This document shows positions 38,801 through 46,184 of a stretch of 64,000 nucleotides of DNA, piece by piece. Source of the DNA: Hephaestia mangrovi (lineage in GTDB: Bacteria > Pseudomonadota > Alphaproteobacteria > Sphingomonadales > Sphingomonadaceae); NCBI RefSeq assembly GCF_019880555.1, contig NZ_JAINVU010000003.1:124001-188000 (forward strand), in the 5' to 3' direction. Position 1 is the stretch's first letter; the number at the start of each line of letters is the position of its first letter. The notes under the pieces are model-generated. The model did not search any database, was not told the origin of the DNA, and was given only the letters and a program-made list of their open reading frames with translations. Both the position numbers and the translations under genes were made by a program.

Positions 38801-38946
38801 GGCGCGGTTTGATCGGCCGCTTGCGATGCATCCTGCGACGACGAGTCGGTGGTTTGCGCAAAGGCTGGCGCCGACACCAGCGCGAGGCCCAGAACGACCG
38901 GCGCGGCGCCGACCTTCAGGCCATTGATGAACTGCTGCTTGGTCAA
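35818..38946 (-). CDS. TonB-dependent outer-membrane receptor
   Basis: The 1042-residue receptor has a signal peptide ending AFAQ near residue 30, a Ser/Gln/Ala/Asp-rich linker, then the TonB box region EIIVTGSRI. The plug domain spans about residues 60-190 (ITTVTSQDI, VDLRGLGPSRTLVLINGRR, VDVLTGGASATYGADAVAGVVNFVM). The rest is a 22-strand beta-barrel that ends in GRYIFTGITLNF, with the C-terminal Phe needed for insertion. It imports a ligand across the outer membrane using TonB energy; the ligand is unknown, and no siderophore genes are nearby. It is first in a locus with the TPR-sulfotransferase and TPR-oxygenase genes. Confidence 0.95.
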   Translation of the reverse strand: MTKQQFINGLKVGAAPVVLGLALVSAPAFAQTTDSSSQDASQAADQTAPAPEIIVTGSRIQSPNMQSVSPITTVTSQDISLSGTTRTEDLLNSLPQVVAGQSSALANGATGTATVDLRGLGPSRTLVLINGRRLMTGDPNSTSSAADLNFIPSSLVKRVDVLTGGASATYGADAVAGVVNFVMDTDFTGFRLDTNYGIYNHNNRNSLIRPLLDAKTAAGVSGYGYPDGTTTDGAQFDTTASFGAALDGDRGHVTAYFGYRKANPVLQSRRDYSACTIQGSKSSPSTLACGGSATSPSGNALYFVPGNVSSSTIGALGPGTIDTGTYGLYNYAPLNYFQRPDRRYTAGAFADYEITPAIHPYMEFMFMDDETKAQIAPSGDFGNTLTINCDNPLMSGAQSSVLCQDSNLINGHLGTFPLAEGAPYNTNPGAAPLTYYDPSTGDPYNIAYFQPLRRNVEGGPRVADLQHTAYRAVLGSRGDLGKAWSYDAYYQYGRTNYQQTYYNEFSVARLTNALDAVLAPSTYTGNNYVTNSAGQKVICRSTAAGTDANCVPYDIFGGTPSAASLAYVNGTGFIKGYTSEQIESATLTGSLGEYGIKSPWADDGVNVALGAEHRVEKLQLTPDNEFETGDLSGQGAPTKFTQGSYNVTEVFGELNVPIVHDSFIYDLSFDGGYRYSHYKISNGRTFNTNTYKLNLNFAPISDIKIRGGYNRAVRVPNIEELFAPQIVALDGVSDPCAAQSSVSANCALQGVAGGTPANPAAQYNGLIGGNPDLNPEKSTTKSLGIVLQPHWVPNLMLSVDYFDIKVKDAIQQFGADAIVASCTTTGNPTACDLIHRNAAGSLWLTSDGYVTDINHNVGSVKTTGFEFNGSYAHELGGIGSLSLSFVGTALDKFKTDNGLTDVYDCAGYYGPTCGNPLPKWRHKLRATFRTPGGIGLSAQWRYLSSVKVEYLNPSSTLNSSLIYPQDAKIGAQSYFDVTLTADLGEHLSWRLGANNVLDRQPPLVTSSSTNSGCASVVCNGNTYPGTYDALGRYIFTGITLNF

Positions 38947-39166
38947 GACAAGCTCCCTTTATCTCGATGTGAGTGTGGCCTGATGATCGCACGCCATCTT
39001 CGCCAATGGGCGCTTGATTGCTCTTGTGCAGATGCGCTGTAAATCGGAAATCCATGCTTTTGGGGGATTCCCGCTGGAGGTGTATCGAATTTGCAACATT
39101 GCCGCCGCTTGACAGCGTTGCCGAAATGCATGCCCATGCCGCGACGCAGAACAATGAGGCTGACCG

Positions 39167-39697
39167 ATGAAGCATTTGCAGCTGATCGCCCTCGCGGCGT
39201 TGCTCGCACCGATGGTCGCTGCATCAGCAGCGGACAAGGGCAAGGATCCAGGCCAGGCGAAGGTGTTGCAGGACGTCGTCGCGTGCCGCGCGATCGCCGA
39301 TTCCACGGCTCGGCTGGCATGTTATGACCGCGCCGCCACCGCGCTGGACCAGGCGGTGACCGCCGACCAACTCGTCGTCATGGACAAGGAGGCGGTGCGA
39401 GAGACGCGCCGCTCGCTGTTCGGCTTCTCGCTGCCCAGGATCGGGCTGTTCGGCGGCAGCGGCGGCGACAAGGAAGAAATGAAGCAGATCGATACCAGCG
39501 TGACGTCGGTCAGCCATGACATCGACGGCCGCATGGTGTTCGGCACGGCCGAAGGAGCGACCTGGCATCAGATCGACGACCGGCCGACCTTCGGCGTCAA
39601 GCACGGCACCAAAGTGACGATCAGCGTCGCATCGCTCGGCAGCTATTTCGCCAAGTTCGAGCGCGGCGTGCCGATCCGGGTGCGGCGCGACCGCTGA
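39167..39697 (+). CDS. Exported protein with CYD-type motif, unknown function
   Basis: The 176-residue protein has a signal peptide (MKHLQLIALAALLAPMVAASA). The mature N-terminus has the pattern VACRAIADSTARLACYDRAA, a CxxI...RLxCYD motif seen at the start of several unrelated exported proteobacterial proteins, including type VI-associated ones. The C-terminal half (from about residue 105) is beta-rich, with MVFGTAEGATWHQID and a basic end RVRRDR. No enzyme motif is visible. It is divergent from the TonB receptor gene; the 220-nt gap between them contains TTGACA at 39110 without a good -10. Confidence 0.75.
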   Translation: MKHLQLIALAALLAPMVAASAADKGKDPGQAKVLQDVVACRAIADSTARLACYDRAATALDQAVTADQLVVMDKEAVRETRRSLFGFSLPRIGLFGGSGGDKEEMKQIDTSVTSVSHDIDGRMVFGTAEGATWHQIDDRPTFGVKHGTKVTISVASLGSYFAKFERGVPIRVRRDR

Positions 39698-39750
39698 CAC
39701 ACGCGGCCAAGCCGCAGCATTGCTGGCCGCGATCGTGCCATCGGCAACGC

Positions 39751-39779
39751 AAAAAGGGGCCGACATTGCTGTCGGCCCC
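39751..39779 (-). terminator. Intrinsic terminator on the minus strand
   Basis: GGGGCCGACA / TGTCGGCCCC stem with a 4-nt loop. On the minus strand it is followed by TTTTT; on the plus strand there is no T-tract. It therefore ends a transcript coming from the right, 55 nt past the stop of the putative small gene. Confidence 0.85.
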
Positions 39780-39834
39780 CGGTCGCCGGACTTCGATCGG
39801 TATCGCACAGCCCGGTGAAGGGCGCGCAAGCCGA

Positions 39835-40158
39835 TCAGGTTTCGGCGGCAGCCGGTGCAGGACCACTGGGGCGCCTGGCCGGCGGGTCGGTCACCGGGGC
39901 CGGTCGCCCGCACTCCCGGGAGAGCGCCGCGTTTCCGGCCTCGGCGGCCAGCTCGAAACTCAAGCCGAAGCTCGCGTTTCGCGCCTCGGTCTCGATCTGC
40001 CGTATCGGCCTTGCCTCCCCGTGAAGGGCGGCCGTGCCGTCCGGCCGATCATCGACCATCGCATCGCCGCCTCTGCGAACAGCCTTGGCGTTGCGTCGGA
40101 CTGCCTCTTCGCCGCTTCGCTCGTTCGAACCGCTTGCGCGATCCTCTCGATCGGCCAC
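39835..40158 (-). CDS. Possible small hypothetical protein (or non-coding transcript)
   Basis: A 107-codon frame starts with GTG at 40158; AAGGAG lies 13 nt upstream, rather far. The product would be hydrophilic, Arg/Ala/Glu-rich, with one cysteine and a Pro/Ala-rich tail; no family is recognised. Third positions are G/C-rich, but less strictly than in neighbouring genes. The main support is the strong terminator placed just downstream on this strand. A structured non-coding RNA ending at that terminator is an equally good reading. Confidence 0.3.
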   Translation of the reverse strand: MADREDRASGSNERSGEEAVRRNAKAVRRGGDAMVDDRPDGTAALHGEARPIRQIETEARNASFGLSFELAAEAGNAALSRECGRPAPVTDPPARRPSGPAPAAAET

Positions 40159-40334
40159 GACGTGACCTGCACTCCTTCGATCGAAACCGCGTCAGTTTCC
40201 GTGAGGCACCAACCGTCTCGACCGCCGCAAGGTTTTGACGTTTCTGCGATTTCTCGCCGTCCCGTCATCCTCTTGCACAACCGATGCTGTCACCGTTGGC
40301 GAGTCGCGCCAACAGGAAAATGCGCGTCCGAACC

Positions 40335-40343
40335 TGTGGATAA
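40335..40343 (-). promoter_or_regulatory. Perfect DnaA-box sequence
   Basis: TGTGGATAA on the plus strand is the complement of the consensus DnaA box TTATCCACA. Only one perfect box is seen, and no AT-rich unwinding region is near, so it is more likely a DnaA-titration or regulatory site than an origin. Confidence 0.35.
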
Positions 40344-40488
40344 CGTGGATATCGTGCATAGCTGCCCGGCACGGCAAAAAGTGCGCGTCGCCGCGCCGCA
40401 AAACCTCGCTCGTCATTCGGCCACGGCTCTCTTGCTCAGCGGCGAAGCGGTGTTATGGTGCGCTATATCAGTTGCGAGGGGAATCAAC

Positions 40489-43350
40489 GTGAAAATCAAG
40501 CTCTTGGTGCTTTCGGGCGCGGCAATCTGTGCGCTTGCAGCGCCCGCCTTGGCGCAGGCGCAATCGGCCGACACGGCGCTGCCGCAGGGCGTGCCGGTGT
40601 CGCAGCTGGTGCAGGACGTCAACATCCCCTTCACTCAATTCACGCTGGCCAATGGCCTGCGCGTGGTCGTCCATACCGATCACAAGGCGCCGGTGGTGGC
40701 GGTATCGGTCTGGTATCATGTCGGATCGAAGGACGAGCCGGCGGGGCGCACCGGCTTCGCGCATCTGTTCGAGCATCTGATGTTCGGCGGATCGGAACAT
40801 AGCGACACGAGCTGGTTCCAGCCGATGCAGGCGATGGGCGCGACCGACATGAACGGCACGACCAATTACGATCGCACCAATTATTTCGAGACGGTGCCCA
40901 AAGCGGCGCTTGACCGCGCGCTGTTCCTCGAAAGCGATCGCATGGGTCACCTGCTCCCGGCGGTGACCCAGAAGAAGCTCGATATCCAGCGCGGCGTCGT
41001 CCAGAACGAAAAGCGCGGCGACGACAATCAGCCCGGCGGGCTGCTGCAATATTCAATCCAGCAGACGCTGTTCCCCGAGGGCAATCCCTATCACCACACC
41101 GTGATCGGCTCGATGAGCGATCTCGACCAGGCCAGCCTCGACGTCGTCAAGGACTGGTTCCGATCGCATTACGGCCCCAACAACGCCGTGCTGGTGCTGG
41201 CCGGCGACATCACCGCGGACGAGGCCAAGCCGCTGGTCGAGAAATATTTCGGCGACATTCCGCGCGGGCCGCAGTCGACCCCGGCGGCAGCCGAGGTGCC
41301 GACGCTGCCCGCGCCCGTTACCAAGACCTTCCACGACGAGGTTGCGACCACCACCCTCTCCCGCATGTGGGCGGTGCCGGGGATGACCGACAAGGATATG
41401 CCCGCGCTGCAAATGGCCGCGAGCGTGATCGGCGGCCTGGCCAGTTCGCGGCTCGACAATGCACTGGTCCGCGACAAGAAGACCGCGGTCCACGTCTCTG
41501 CCTATGTCCAGCCCTATGAGCGGGTCGGCGAATTCACCATCGAGGCGACCGTCAAGCCGGGCGTCGATCCGGCGGTGGTGGGCCAGCAGCTCGATCAGGT
41601 GATCGCCGATTTCCTGAAGAACGGGCCGACCGCGGACGAACTGCGCCGCGCCAAGACCGATGACGTCGCCTCGACGATCAAGGGGCTGGAATCGGTCGGC
41701 GGTTTCGGAGGCAAGGCCGTGACGCTGGCCTCGGGCGCGGTCTATGCCGACGATCCCGGCTTCTACAAGAAGGAGCTGGCCGCCGAAGCGGCGCTGACCC
41801 CGGCCGAGGTGCAGGCCGTGGCGAGGAAATGGCTGTCGCGGCCGGTGTTCGCCTTCACGCTCGAACCCGGCAAGCGCGGCGCTTATGAGGAATCGACGCT
41901 GGGTGGCGACAAGGCCGGCGCCGGCCAGGGCGCCACGGTGACGGCCGCGACCGCCGCCAGCGCCGCGACGCCGACCGCCAAGGGCGTCGATCGCTCGCAG
42001 CTGCCGCCGGTCGGCCAGATCGCCGATCTCGATTTCCCCACCGTCGAACACGCCAAGCTGGCCAACGGCATCCCGGTGTTGTTCGCCCACCGGTCGGGCG
42101 TGCCGGTGGTGCGCGTGGCAATCGATTTCAACGCCGGCAACGCCGCCGACCCCAAGAGCGCGCTCGGCACCCAGGCATTCATGCTGTCGATGCTCGACGA
42201 AGGCACCGACAAATATGGCTCGACCCAGATCGCCGAAGCCAAGGAAAATCTGGGCGCGGACATCGTCGCGTCACCGAGCATGGACCGATCGGGCGTCTAT
42301 CTGTCGGCGCTTGCCCCCAACCTGGCGCCGTCACTCGACCTGATGTCGGATATCGTGCGGCACCCGGCGTTCGCGCCGGCCGAGGTGGATCGGGTGCGCG
42401 GCCAGCAGCTCGCGGCGATCGCCGAGGAAACCAAGCAGCCGATCGGCCTTGCGCTGCGAACGTTGCCGCCGCTGCTCTACGGCAAGGATCATCCCTATGG
42501 CGTGCCGTTCCGCGGCCTGGGCGATCCCGCGGTGGTCGGCAAGCTGACGCCGGCCGAGCTCCGGGCTTTCCACGACGATTGGCTGCGCCCCGACGACGCG
42601 ACGATCTTCGTCGTCGGTGATACCACGCTGGCGCAGGTGATGCCGCTGCTCGAAAAGAGCTTCGGCGATTGGCGCTCGTCCGGCGCTAAGCCGGTCAAGG
42701 ACTTTAAGACGCCGATCGCGCCGCAGCAGGGCCGGATCCTGCTGCTCGACCGGCCCAACACGCCGCAATCGCTGATTTTCGGCGGCGAAGTGCTGCCGGT
42801 GAAGGGCACCGACGATCTGGTGCCGCTGATGCAGGCGAACGAGGTGCTCGGCGGCTCGTTCCTCGCGCGGCTCAACATGGATCTGCGCGAAACGAAGCAT
42901 TGGTCGTACGGCGTATCGGGTTTCATCAGCCGCGTGCAGCATGACGTGCCCTATCTGATCTATGCGCCGGTGCAGGCCGATCAGACCGGCCCGTCGATCG
43001 CGGCGATGCGCAGCGACATGCAGGATTTCCTCAGCGGCAAGGGCGTCACCCCGGCCGAGCTGACCCGCACGATCGACGGCTCGATCCGCGAGCTTCCCGG
43101 CGAGTTCGAGACGGCCGAGGCGGTGATGGGCGGCATGGAAGCCAACGCACTCTACGGCCGTCCCGACAATTATTACGAGACGCTGGCGAGCAAATATCGC
43201 GCGCTCACCGCGCCGCAGCTCGACGCCGCGGCCAAGGCGGCGATCGATCCGTCGAAGCTGACCTGGGTGGTGATCGGCGATGCCGCCAAGGTGAAGCCGC
43301 AGCTTGACTCGCTGGGCATCCCGGTAGAGGTGGTGAACAGCACACCTTAA
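40489..43350 (+). CDS. M16 family zinc peptidase, exported (tandem-domain)
   Basis: The 953-residue peptidase has a signal peptide (MKIKLLVLSGAAICALAAPALAQ, initiated by GTG at 40489 with GAGGGGAA upstream). The first M16 domain has HLFEH at residues 92-96 and the downstream DMNGTTNYDRTNYFETVP region. A Ala/Thr/Lys linker near 480-500 joins a second, zinc-less M16 pair with VLFAHRSGVPVVRVAIDFNAG. It is probably a periplasmic oligopeptidase. It is a distant paralogue of the M16 peptidase at 12800 (HLIEH). A small beta-rich protein gene follows after 28 nt. Confidence 0.93.
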   Translation: MKIKLLVLSGAAICALAAPALAQAQSADTALPQGVPVSQLVQDVNIPFTQFTLANGLRVVVHTDHKAPVVAVSVWYHVGSKDEPAGRTGFAHLFEHLMFGGSEHSDTSWFQPMQAMGATDMNGTTNYDRTNYFETVPKAALDRALFLESDRMGHLLPAVTQKKLDIQRGVVQNEKRGDDNQPGGLLQYSIQQTLFPEGNPYHHTVIGSMSDLDQASLDVVKDWFRSHYGPNNAVLVLAGDITADEAKPLVEKYFGDIPRGPQSTPAAAEVPTLPAPVTKTFHDEVATTTLSRMWAVPGMTDKDMPALQMAASVIGGLASSRLDNALVRDKKTAVHVSAYVQPYERVGEFTIEATVKPGVDPAVVGQQLDQVIADFLKNGPTADELRRAKTDDVASTIKGLESVGGFGGKAVTLASGAVYADDPGFYKKELAAEAALTPAEVQAVARKWLSRPVFAFTLEPGKRGAYEESTLGGDKAGAGQGATVTAATAASAATPTAKGVDRSQLPPVGQIADLDFPTVEHAKLANGIPVLFAHRSGVPVVRVAIDFNAGNAADPKSALGTQAFMLSMLDEGTDKYGSTQIAEAKENLGADIVASPSMDRSGVYLSALAPNLAPSLDLMSDIVRHPAFAPAEVDRVRGQQLAAIAEETKQPIGLALRTLPPLLYGKDHPYGVPFRGLGDPAVVGKLTPAELRAFHDDWLRPDDATIFVVGDTTLAQVMPLLEKSFGDWRSSGAKPVKDFKTPIAPQQGRILLLDRPNTPQSLIFGGEVLPVKGTDDLVPLMQANEVLGGSFLARLNMDLRETKHWSYGVSGFISRVQHDVPYLIYAPVQADQTGPSIAAMRSDMQDFLSGKGVTPAELTRTIDGSIRELPGEFETAEAVMGGMEANALYGRPDNYYETLASKYRALTAPQLDAAAKAAIDPSKLTWVVIGDAAKVKPQLDSLGIPVEVVNSTP

Positions 43351-43378
43351 CGCGAACGTAAAGTAAGGAGAGACTCGA

Positions 43379-43681
43379 ATGGCCGATGTCGATGGCACCT
43401 GGGAATGCGTCACCAAGTCTCCGCTCGGTGACCAGAAATCGACCCTCACCGTGAAGAGTGACGGCGACAGCTTCACCGGCACCAATTCGGGCGCGATGGG
43501 ATCAGCCGATGTCGTCGACGGCAAGGTCGCCGGCAACACGATCAGCTGGAAGATGAACATGACGGTGCCGATGCCGATGACGCTCGAGTGCGAAGCGACG
43601 ATCGACGGTGATACGCTCACCGGTACCGTCGGCGCCGGCGCCTTCGGCAGCTTCCCGATGACGGGCACGCGCGCGGGCTGA
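43379..43681 (+). CDS. Small beta-rich protein, unknown function
   Basis: The 100-residue protein has no signal peptide. It starts DGTWECVTKSPLGDQKSTLTV and continues in short alternating strands with Gly/Thr turns (DSFTGTNSGAMGS, NTISWKMNM, DTLTGTVGAG), which suggests a small beta-barrel or sandwich. I do not recognise a named family. A clean AAGGAGAGA ribosome-binding site lies seven nt before the ATG. The gene is probably co-transcribed with the M16 peptidase and ends at a strong hairpin. Confidence 0.75.
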   Translation: MADVDGTWECVTKSPLGDQKSTLTVKSDGDSFTGTNSGAMGSADVVDGKVAGNTISWKMNMTVPMPMTLECEATIDGDTLTGTVGAGAFGSFPMTGTRAG

Positions 43682-43708
43682 AGCGCCGTTTTGCTGTCCG
43701 GTTAGACG

Positions 43709-43742
43709 AGGGCCCGCGCTTCATCCGTGAAGCGCGGGCCCT
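43709..43742 (+). terminator. Strong hairpin terminator
   Basis: AGGGCCCGCGCTTCA / TGAAGCGCGGGCCCT, a perfect 15-bp stem with a 4-nt loop, followed by TGTTGCTTG. It ends the M16/small-protein unit before the hydrolase gene. Confidence 0.8.
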
Positions 43743-43812
43743 TGTTGCTTGCGGCCCCGGCACGCGGCATGCTGCCCCCGGCCGATCATGGCCGCAAAGG
43801 GGACCGACGCGC

Positions 43813-45717
43813 ATGCACAAAGCCTGGTGGGCGGCCACCGCCCTGGCCGCGATCGTCATCGCCCAGCCGGCGATCGCTCAACAGCAATATGACGAGCGGC
43901 CGACGAGCCTCACCACGCCGACCGCCGGGTTCGATTACAGCCGCCGCGTCGTCGACATCCCGATGCGCGACGGCGTGAAGCTGCACACCGTGATCCTGAT
44001 CCCGAAGGGCGCAAAGGACGCCCCGATCCTGATGACGCGCACGCCCTATAACGCCGAAGGCATGGCGGGCGACCCGGCAACCGCATCGATGGAAGAAGCG
44101 CTGCAGGGATACGACAATGCCGCCGACGTGATCGCGCGGGGCGGCTATATCCGCGTGCTGCAGGACGTGCGCGGCAAATACGGATCGGAAGGCATCTACA
44201 TGATGAACCCGCCGCTCCACGCAACGGCGCTGAACCCGACCAAGACCGACGATTCGACCGACACGTCCGACACGATCGACTGGCTGGTCAAGAACCTGCC
44301 CGAATCGAACGGCAAGGTCGGCATCCTCGGCATCTCCTACGATGGCTTCACCTCGCTGATGCCGCTGATCGATCCCAACCCCGCACTCAAGGTCGCGGTG
44401 CCGATGAATCCGATGGTCGACGGCTGGCGCGGCGACGACTGGTTCCACAACGGCGCCTTCCGCGAGACGATGCTGCCCTACATCTGGGAGCAGGAAGCGA
44501 CGCCCGACAATTCGGCCGGCTTCACCGACACCGCTTACGACGATTACGACGTCTATCTGCGCGCCGGATCGGCGGGCGCGATCGCCAAAGCGCACGGCCT
44601 CGATCAGGTCGGCTTCTGGCGCAAGATCCACGAGCACCCGGCCTATGATTCGTTCTGGCAGGATCAGGCGATGGACAAGATCCTCGCACACCAGCCGCTC
44701 AAGGTGCCGACGATGATCGTCGCCGGGCAATGGGACCAGGAGGATATCTACGGCGCGATGGCGGTCTATGCCGCGCTCGAGCCGAAGGACGCCGGCAACG
44801 ATATGGTCTATCTGTCGCTCGGCCCCTGGTATCACGGCCAGGAGATCGGCGACGGCAGCGCGCTGGGCGCGATCAAGTTCGGCAGCGACACCGCGAAATG
44901 GTGGCGCTGGCATGTGCTGGCGCCGTTCCTCGCGCATTACCTGAAAGGCGATGCGATGGATGTCGCGCCCGTAACCGCCTATCGCACCGGCGCCGACCAA
45001 TGGCAGCAGCTCAAGGCCTGGCCGATCGTGCCTGACGAGGCCGAGACGCCGCTCTACCTCAAGCCCGGCGGCGCGCTTGGCTTTTCGGCCGACCCCTCTG
45101 GCGACGCGACGATATCCTACATTTCCGATCCGGCGCATCCGGTGCCGTATCGCGTGCGGCCGGTGGTCAGCCGCTCGGGCACCAATTCAACCTGGCGGCG
45201 CTGGCTGGTCGACGATCAGCGCGGCGTATCGGCGCGGCCCGACGTGCTGACCTTCACCAGCGGCGTGCTGACCCAGCCGGTGACGATCGCCGGGCAGCCG
45301 GTCGTCCATCTCAACGCCGCAACCACCGGCACCGATGCCGATTGGGTGGTCAAGCTGATCGACGTCTATCCCGATCGCGTGCCAGGCGACGAGGCGATGG
45401 GTGGCTATGAACTCGCGGTGGCGATGGACATCTTCCGCGGGCGCTATCGCGAAAGCCTGGCCGAACCGCACCCGATCCCGGCCAACACGCCCGAAACCTA
45501 TTCGTTCGCCCTGCCCAATGCGAACCACGTCTTCCTGCCTGGACACCGCATCATGGTGCAGGTGCAATCGAGCTGGTTCCCGCTCTACGATCGCAACCCG
45601 CAGACCTACGTGCCCAACATCTTCGACGCCAAGCCGGCGGATTATGTGACTGCGACGCAATCAGTGACGGTTTCGGGCCCCGACCAGAGCCGGATCGACC
45701 TGCCGGTGGTGAAATGA
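43813..45717 (+). CDS. Alpha-amino-acid ester hydrolase-like CocE/NonD family hydrolase
   Basis: The 634-residue exported serine hydrolase has a signal peptide (MHKAWWAATALAAIVIAQPAIAQ). The alpha/beta core has QDVRGKYGSEG and the nucleophile S175 in GISYDGF. The likely triad is completed by D308 (GQWDQEDIYGA) and H341 (LGPWYHGQEI). The C-terminal jelly roll is typical of X-prolyl dipeptidyl-peptidase/CocE proteins. The phrases DTIDWLVKNLPESNGKVG, DGWRGDDWF and WDQED match alpha-amino-acid ester hydrolases of Xanthomonas and Acetobacter, which cleave and transfer amino-acyl groups, including those of beta-lactams; the carboxylate cluster that binds the substrate amine seems present. Its 3' end overlaps the phosphatase gene (ATGA). 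Confidence 0.88.
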   Translation: MHKAWWAATALAAIVIAQPAIAQQQYDERPTSLTTPTAGFDYSRRVVDIPMRDGVKLHTVILIPKGAKDAPILMTRTPYNAEGMAGDPATASMEEALQGYDNAADVIARGGYIRVLQDVRGKYGSEGIYMMNPPLHATALNPTKTDDSTDTSDTIDWLVKNLPESNGKVGILGISYDGFTSLMPLIDPNPALKVAVPMNPMVDGWRGDDWFHNGAFRETMLPYIWEQEATPDNSAGFTDTAYDDYDVYLRAGSAGAIAKAHGLDQVGFWRKIHEHPAYDSFWQDQAMDKILAHQPLKVPTMIVAGQWDQEDIYGAMAVYAALEPKDAGNDMVYLSLGPWYHGQEIGDGSALGAIKFGSDTAKWWRWHVLAPFLAHYLKGDAMDVAPVTAYRTGADQWQQLKAWPIVPDEAETPLYLKPGGALGFSADPSGDATISYISDPAHPVPYRVRPVVSRSGTNSTWRRWLVDDQRGVSARPDVLTFTSGVLTQPVTIAGQPVVHLNAATTGTDADWVVKLIDVYPDRVPGDEAMGGYELAVAMDIFRGRYRESLAEPHPIPANTPETYSFALPNANHVFLPGHRIMVQVQSSWFPLYDRNPQTYVPNIFDAKPADYVTATQSVTVSGPDQSRIDLPVVK

Positions 45718-46184
45718 CCGAGGCGCGCGCCGCGATCCTGCTGGTTTGCCTGGGCAATATTTGCCGCTCGCCGTTGGCCGAAGCGGCACTGCGCGAGGCG
45801 GCCGACCGCGCCGCGATCGAAATTATCGTCGACTCGGCGGGCACCGGCGGCTGGCATGCGGGCGATCCGCCGGACCGCCGCGCCCAGGCGATGGCGCGCG
45901 AACATGGCATCGACATTTCCGGCTATCGCGCCCGCCAGGTGACGCGCGACGATTTTACCCGGTTCACGCATATCTTCGCGCTCGACAGCGACAATCTCGC
46001 CGATCTCGATGCCCTGACGCCGCCCGAGGCGACGGCCGAGCTCGGCTTGTTGCTCGACCTCGTGCCGGGGCGCGAAGGCGAGAGCGTCGCCGATCCCTAT
46101 TACGGCGGCCCCGAAGGCTTCGCCGCGACCTGGGCCGATGTCAGCGCCGCCGCCCACGCGCTGGTCGTTCGCCTGACGGCGTGA
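45714..46184 (+). CDS. Low-molecular-weight protein-tyrosine phosphatase
   Basis: The 156-residue cytosolic phosphatase has the P-loop VCLGNICRSP with nucleophile C12 and R18, and the general-acid loop DPYYGG near the C-terminus, both diagnostic of the LMW-PTP family (PF01451). The middle has DSAGTGGWHAGDPPD. Substrates may be tyrosine-phosphorylated proteins or sugar phosphates. The ATG overlaps the stop of the ester hydrolase gene, and the stop overlaps the GTG of the fructosamine-kinase-like gene, so the three are translationally coupled. Confidence 0.94.
   Translation: MTEARAAILLVCLGNICRSPLAEAALREAADRAAIEIIVDSAGTGGWHAGDPPDRRAQAMAREHGIDISGYRARQVTRDDFTRFTHIFALDSDNLADLDALTPPEATAELGLLLDLVPGREGESVADPYYGGPEGFAATWADVSAAAHALVVRLTA

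Larger units (their letters stand above)
39698..40488. other. Long intergenic region with minus-strand transcription signals
   Basis: About 790 nt separate the exported protein from the M16 peptidase. It contains a strong minus-strand terminator (39751-39779), a possible small minus-strand gene (39835-40158) and a perfect DnaA box (40335-40343). Plus-strand open frames through it look non-coding: their codon use is unlike the neighbours, and the long one only extends the peptidase frame upstream of its signal peptide. Confidence 0.6.

Noticed and set aside
35989-39042. Thousand-codon open frame antisense to the TonB receptor
   Set aside because: Arg/Val/Ile-rich composition typical of the complement of a GC-rich gene; the receptor frame carries all family motifs.
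40335-40490. Chromosome replication origin
   Set aside because: Only one DnaA box is perfect, no AT-rich unwinding element and no dnaA, hemE or parAB genes are near.
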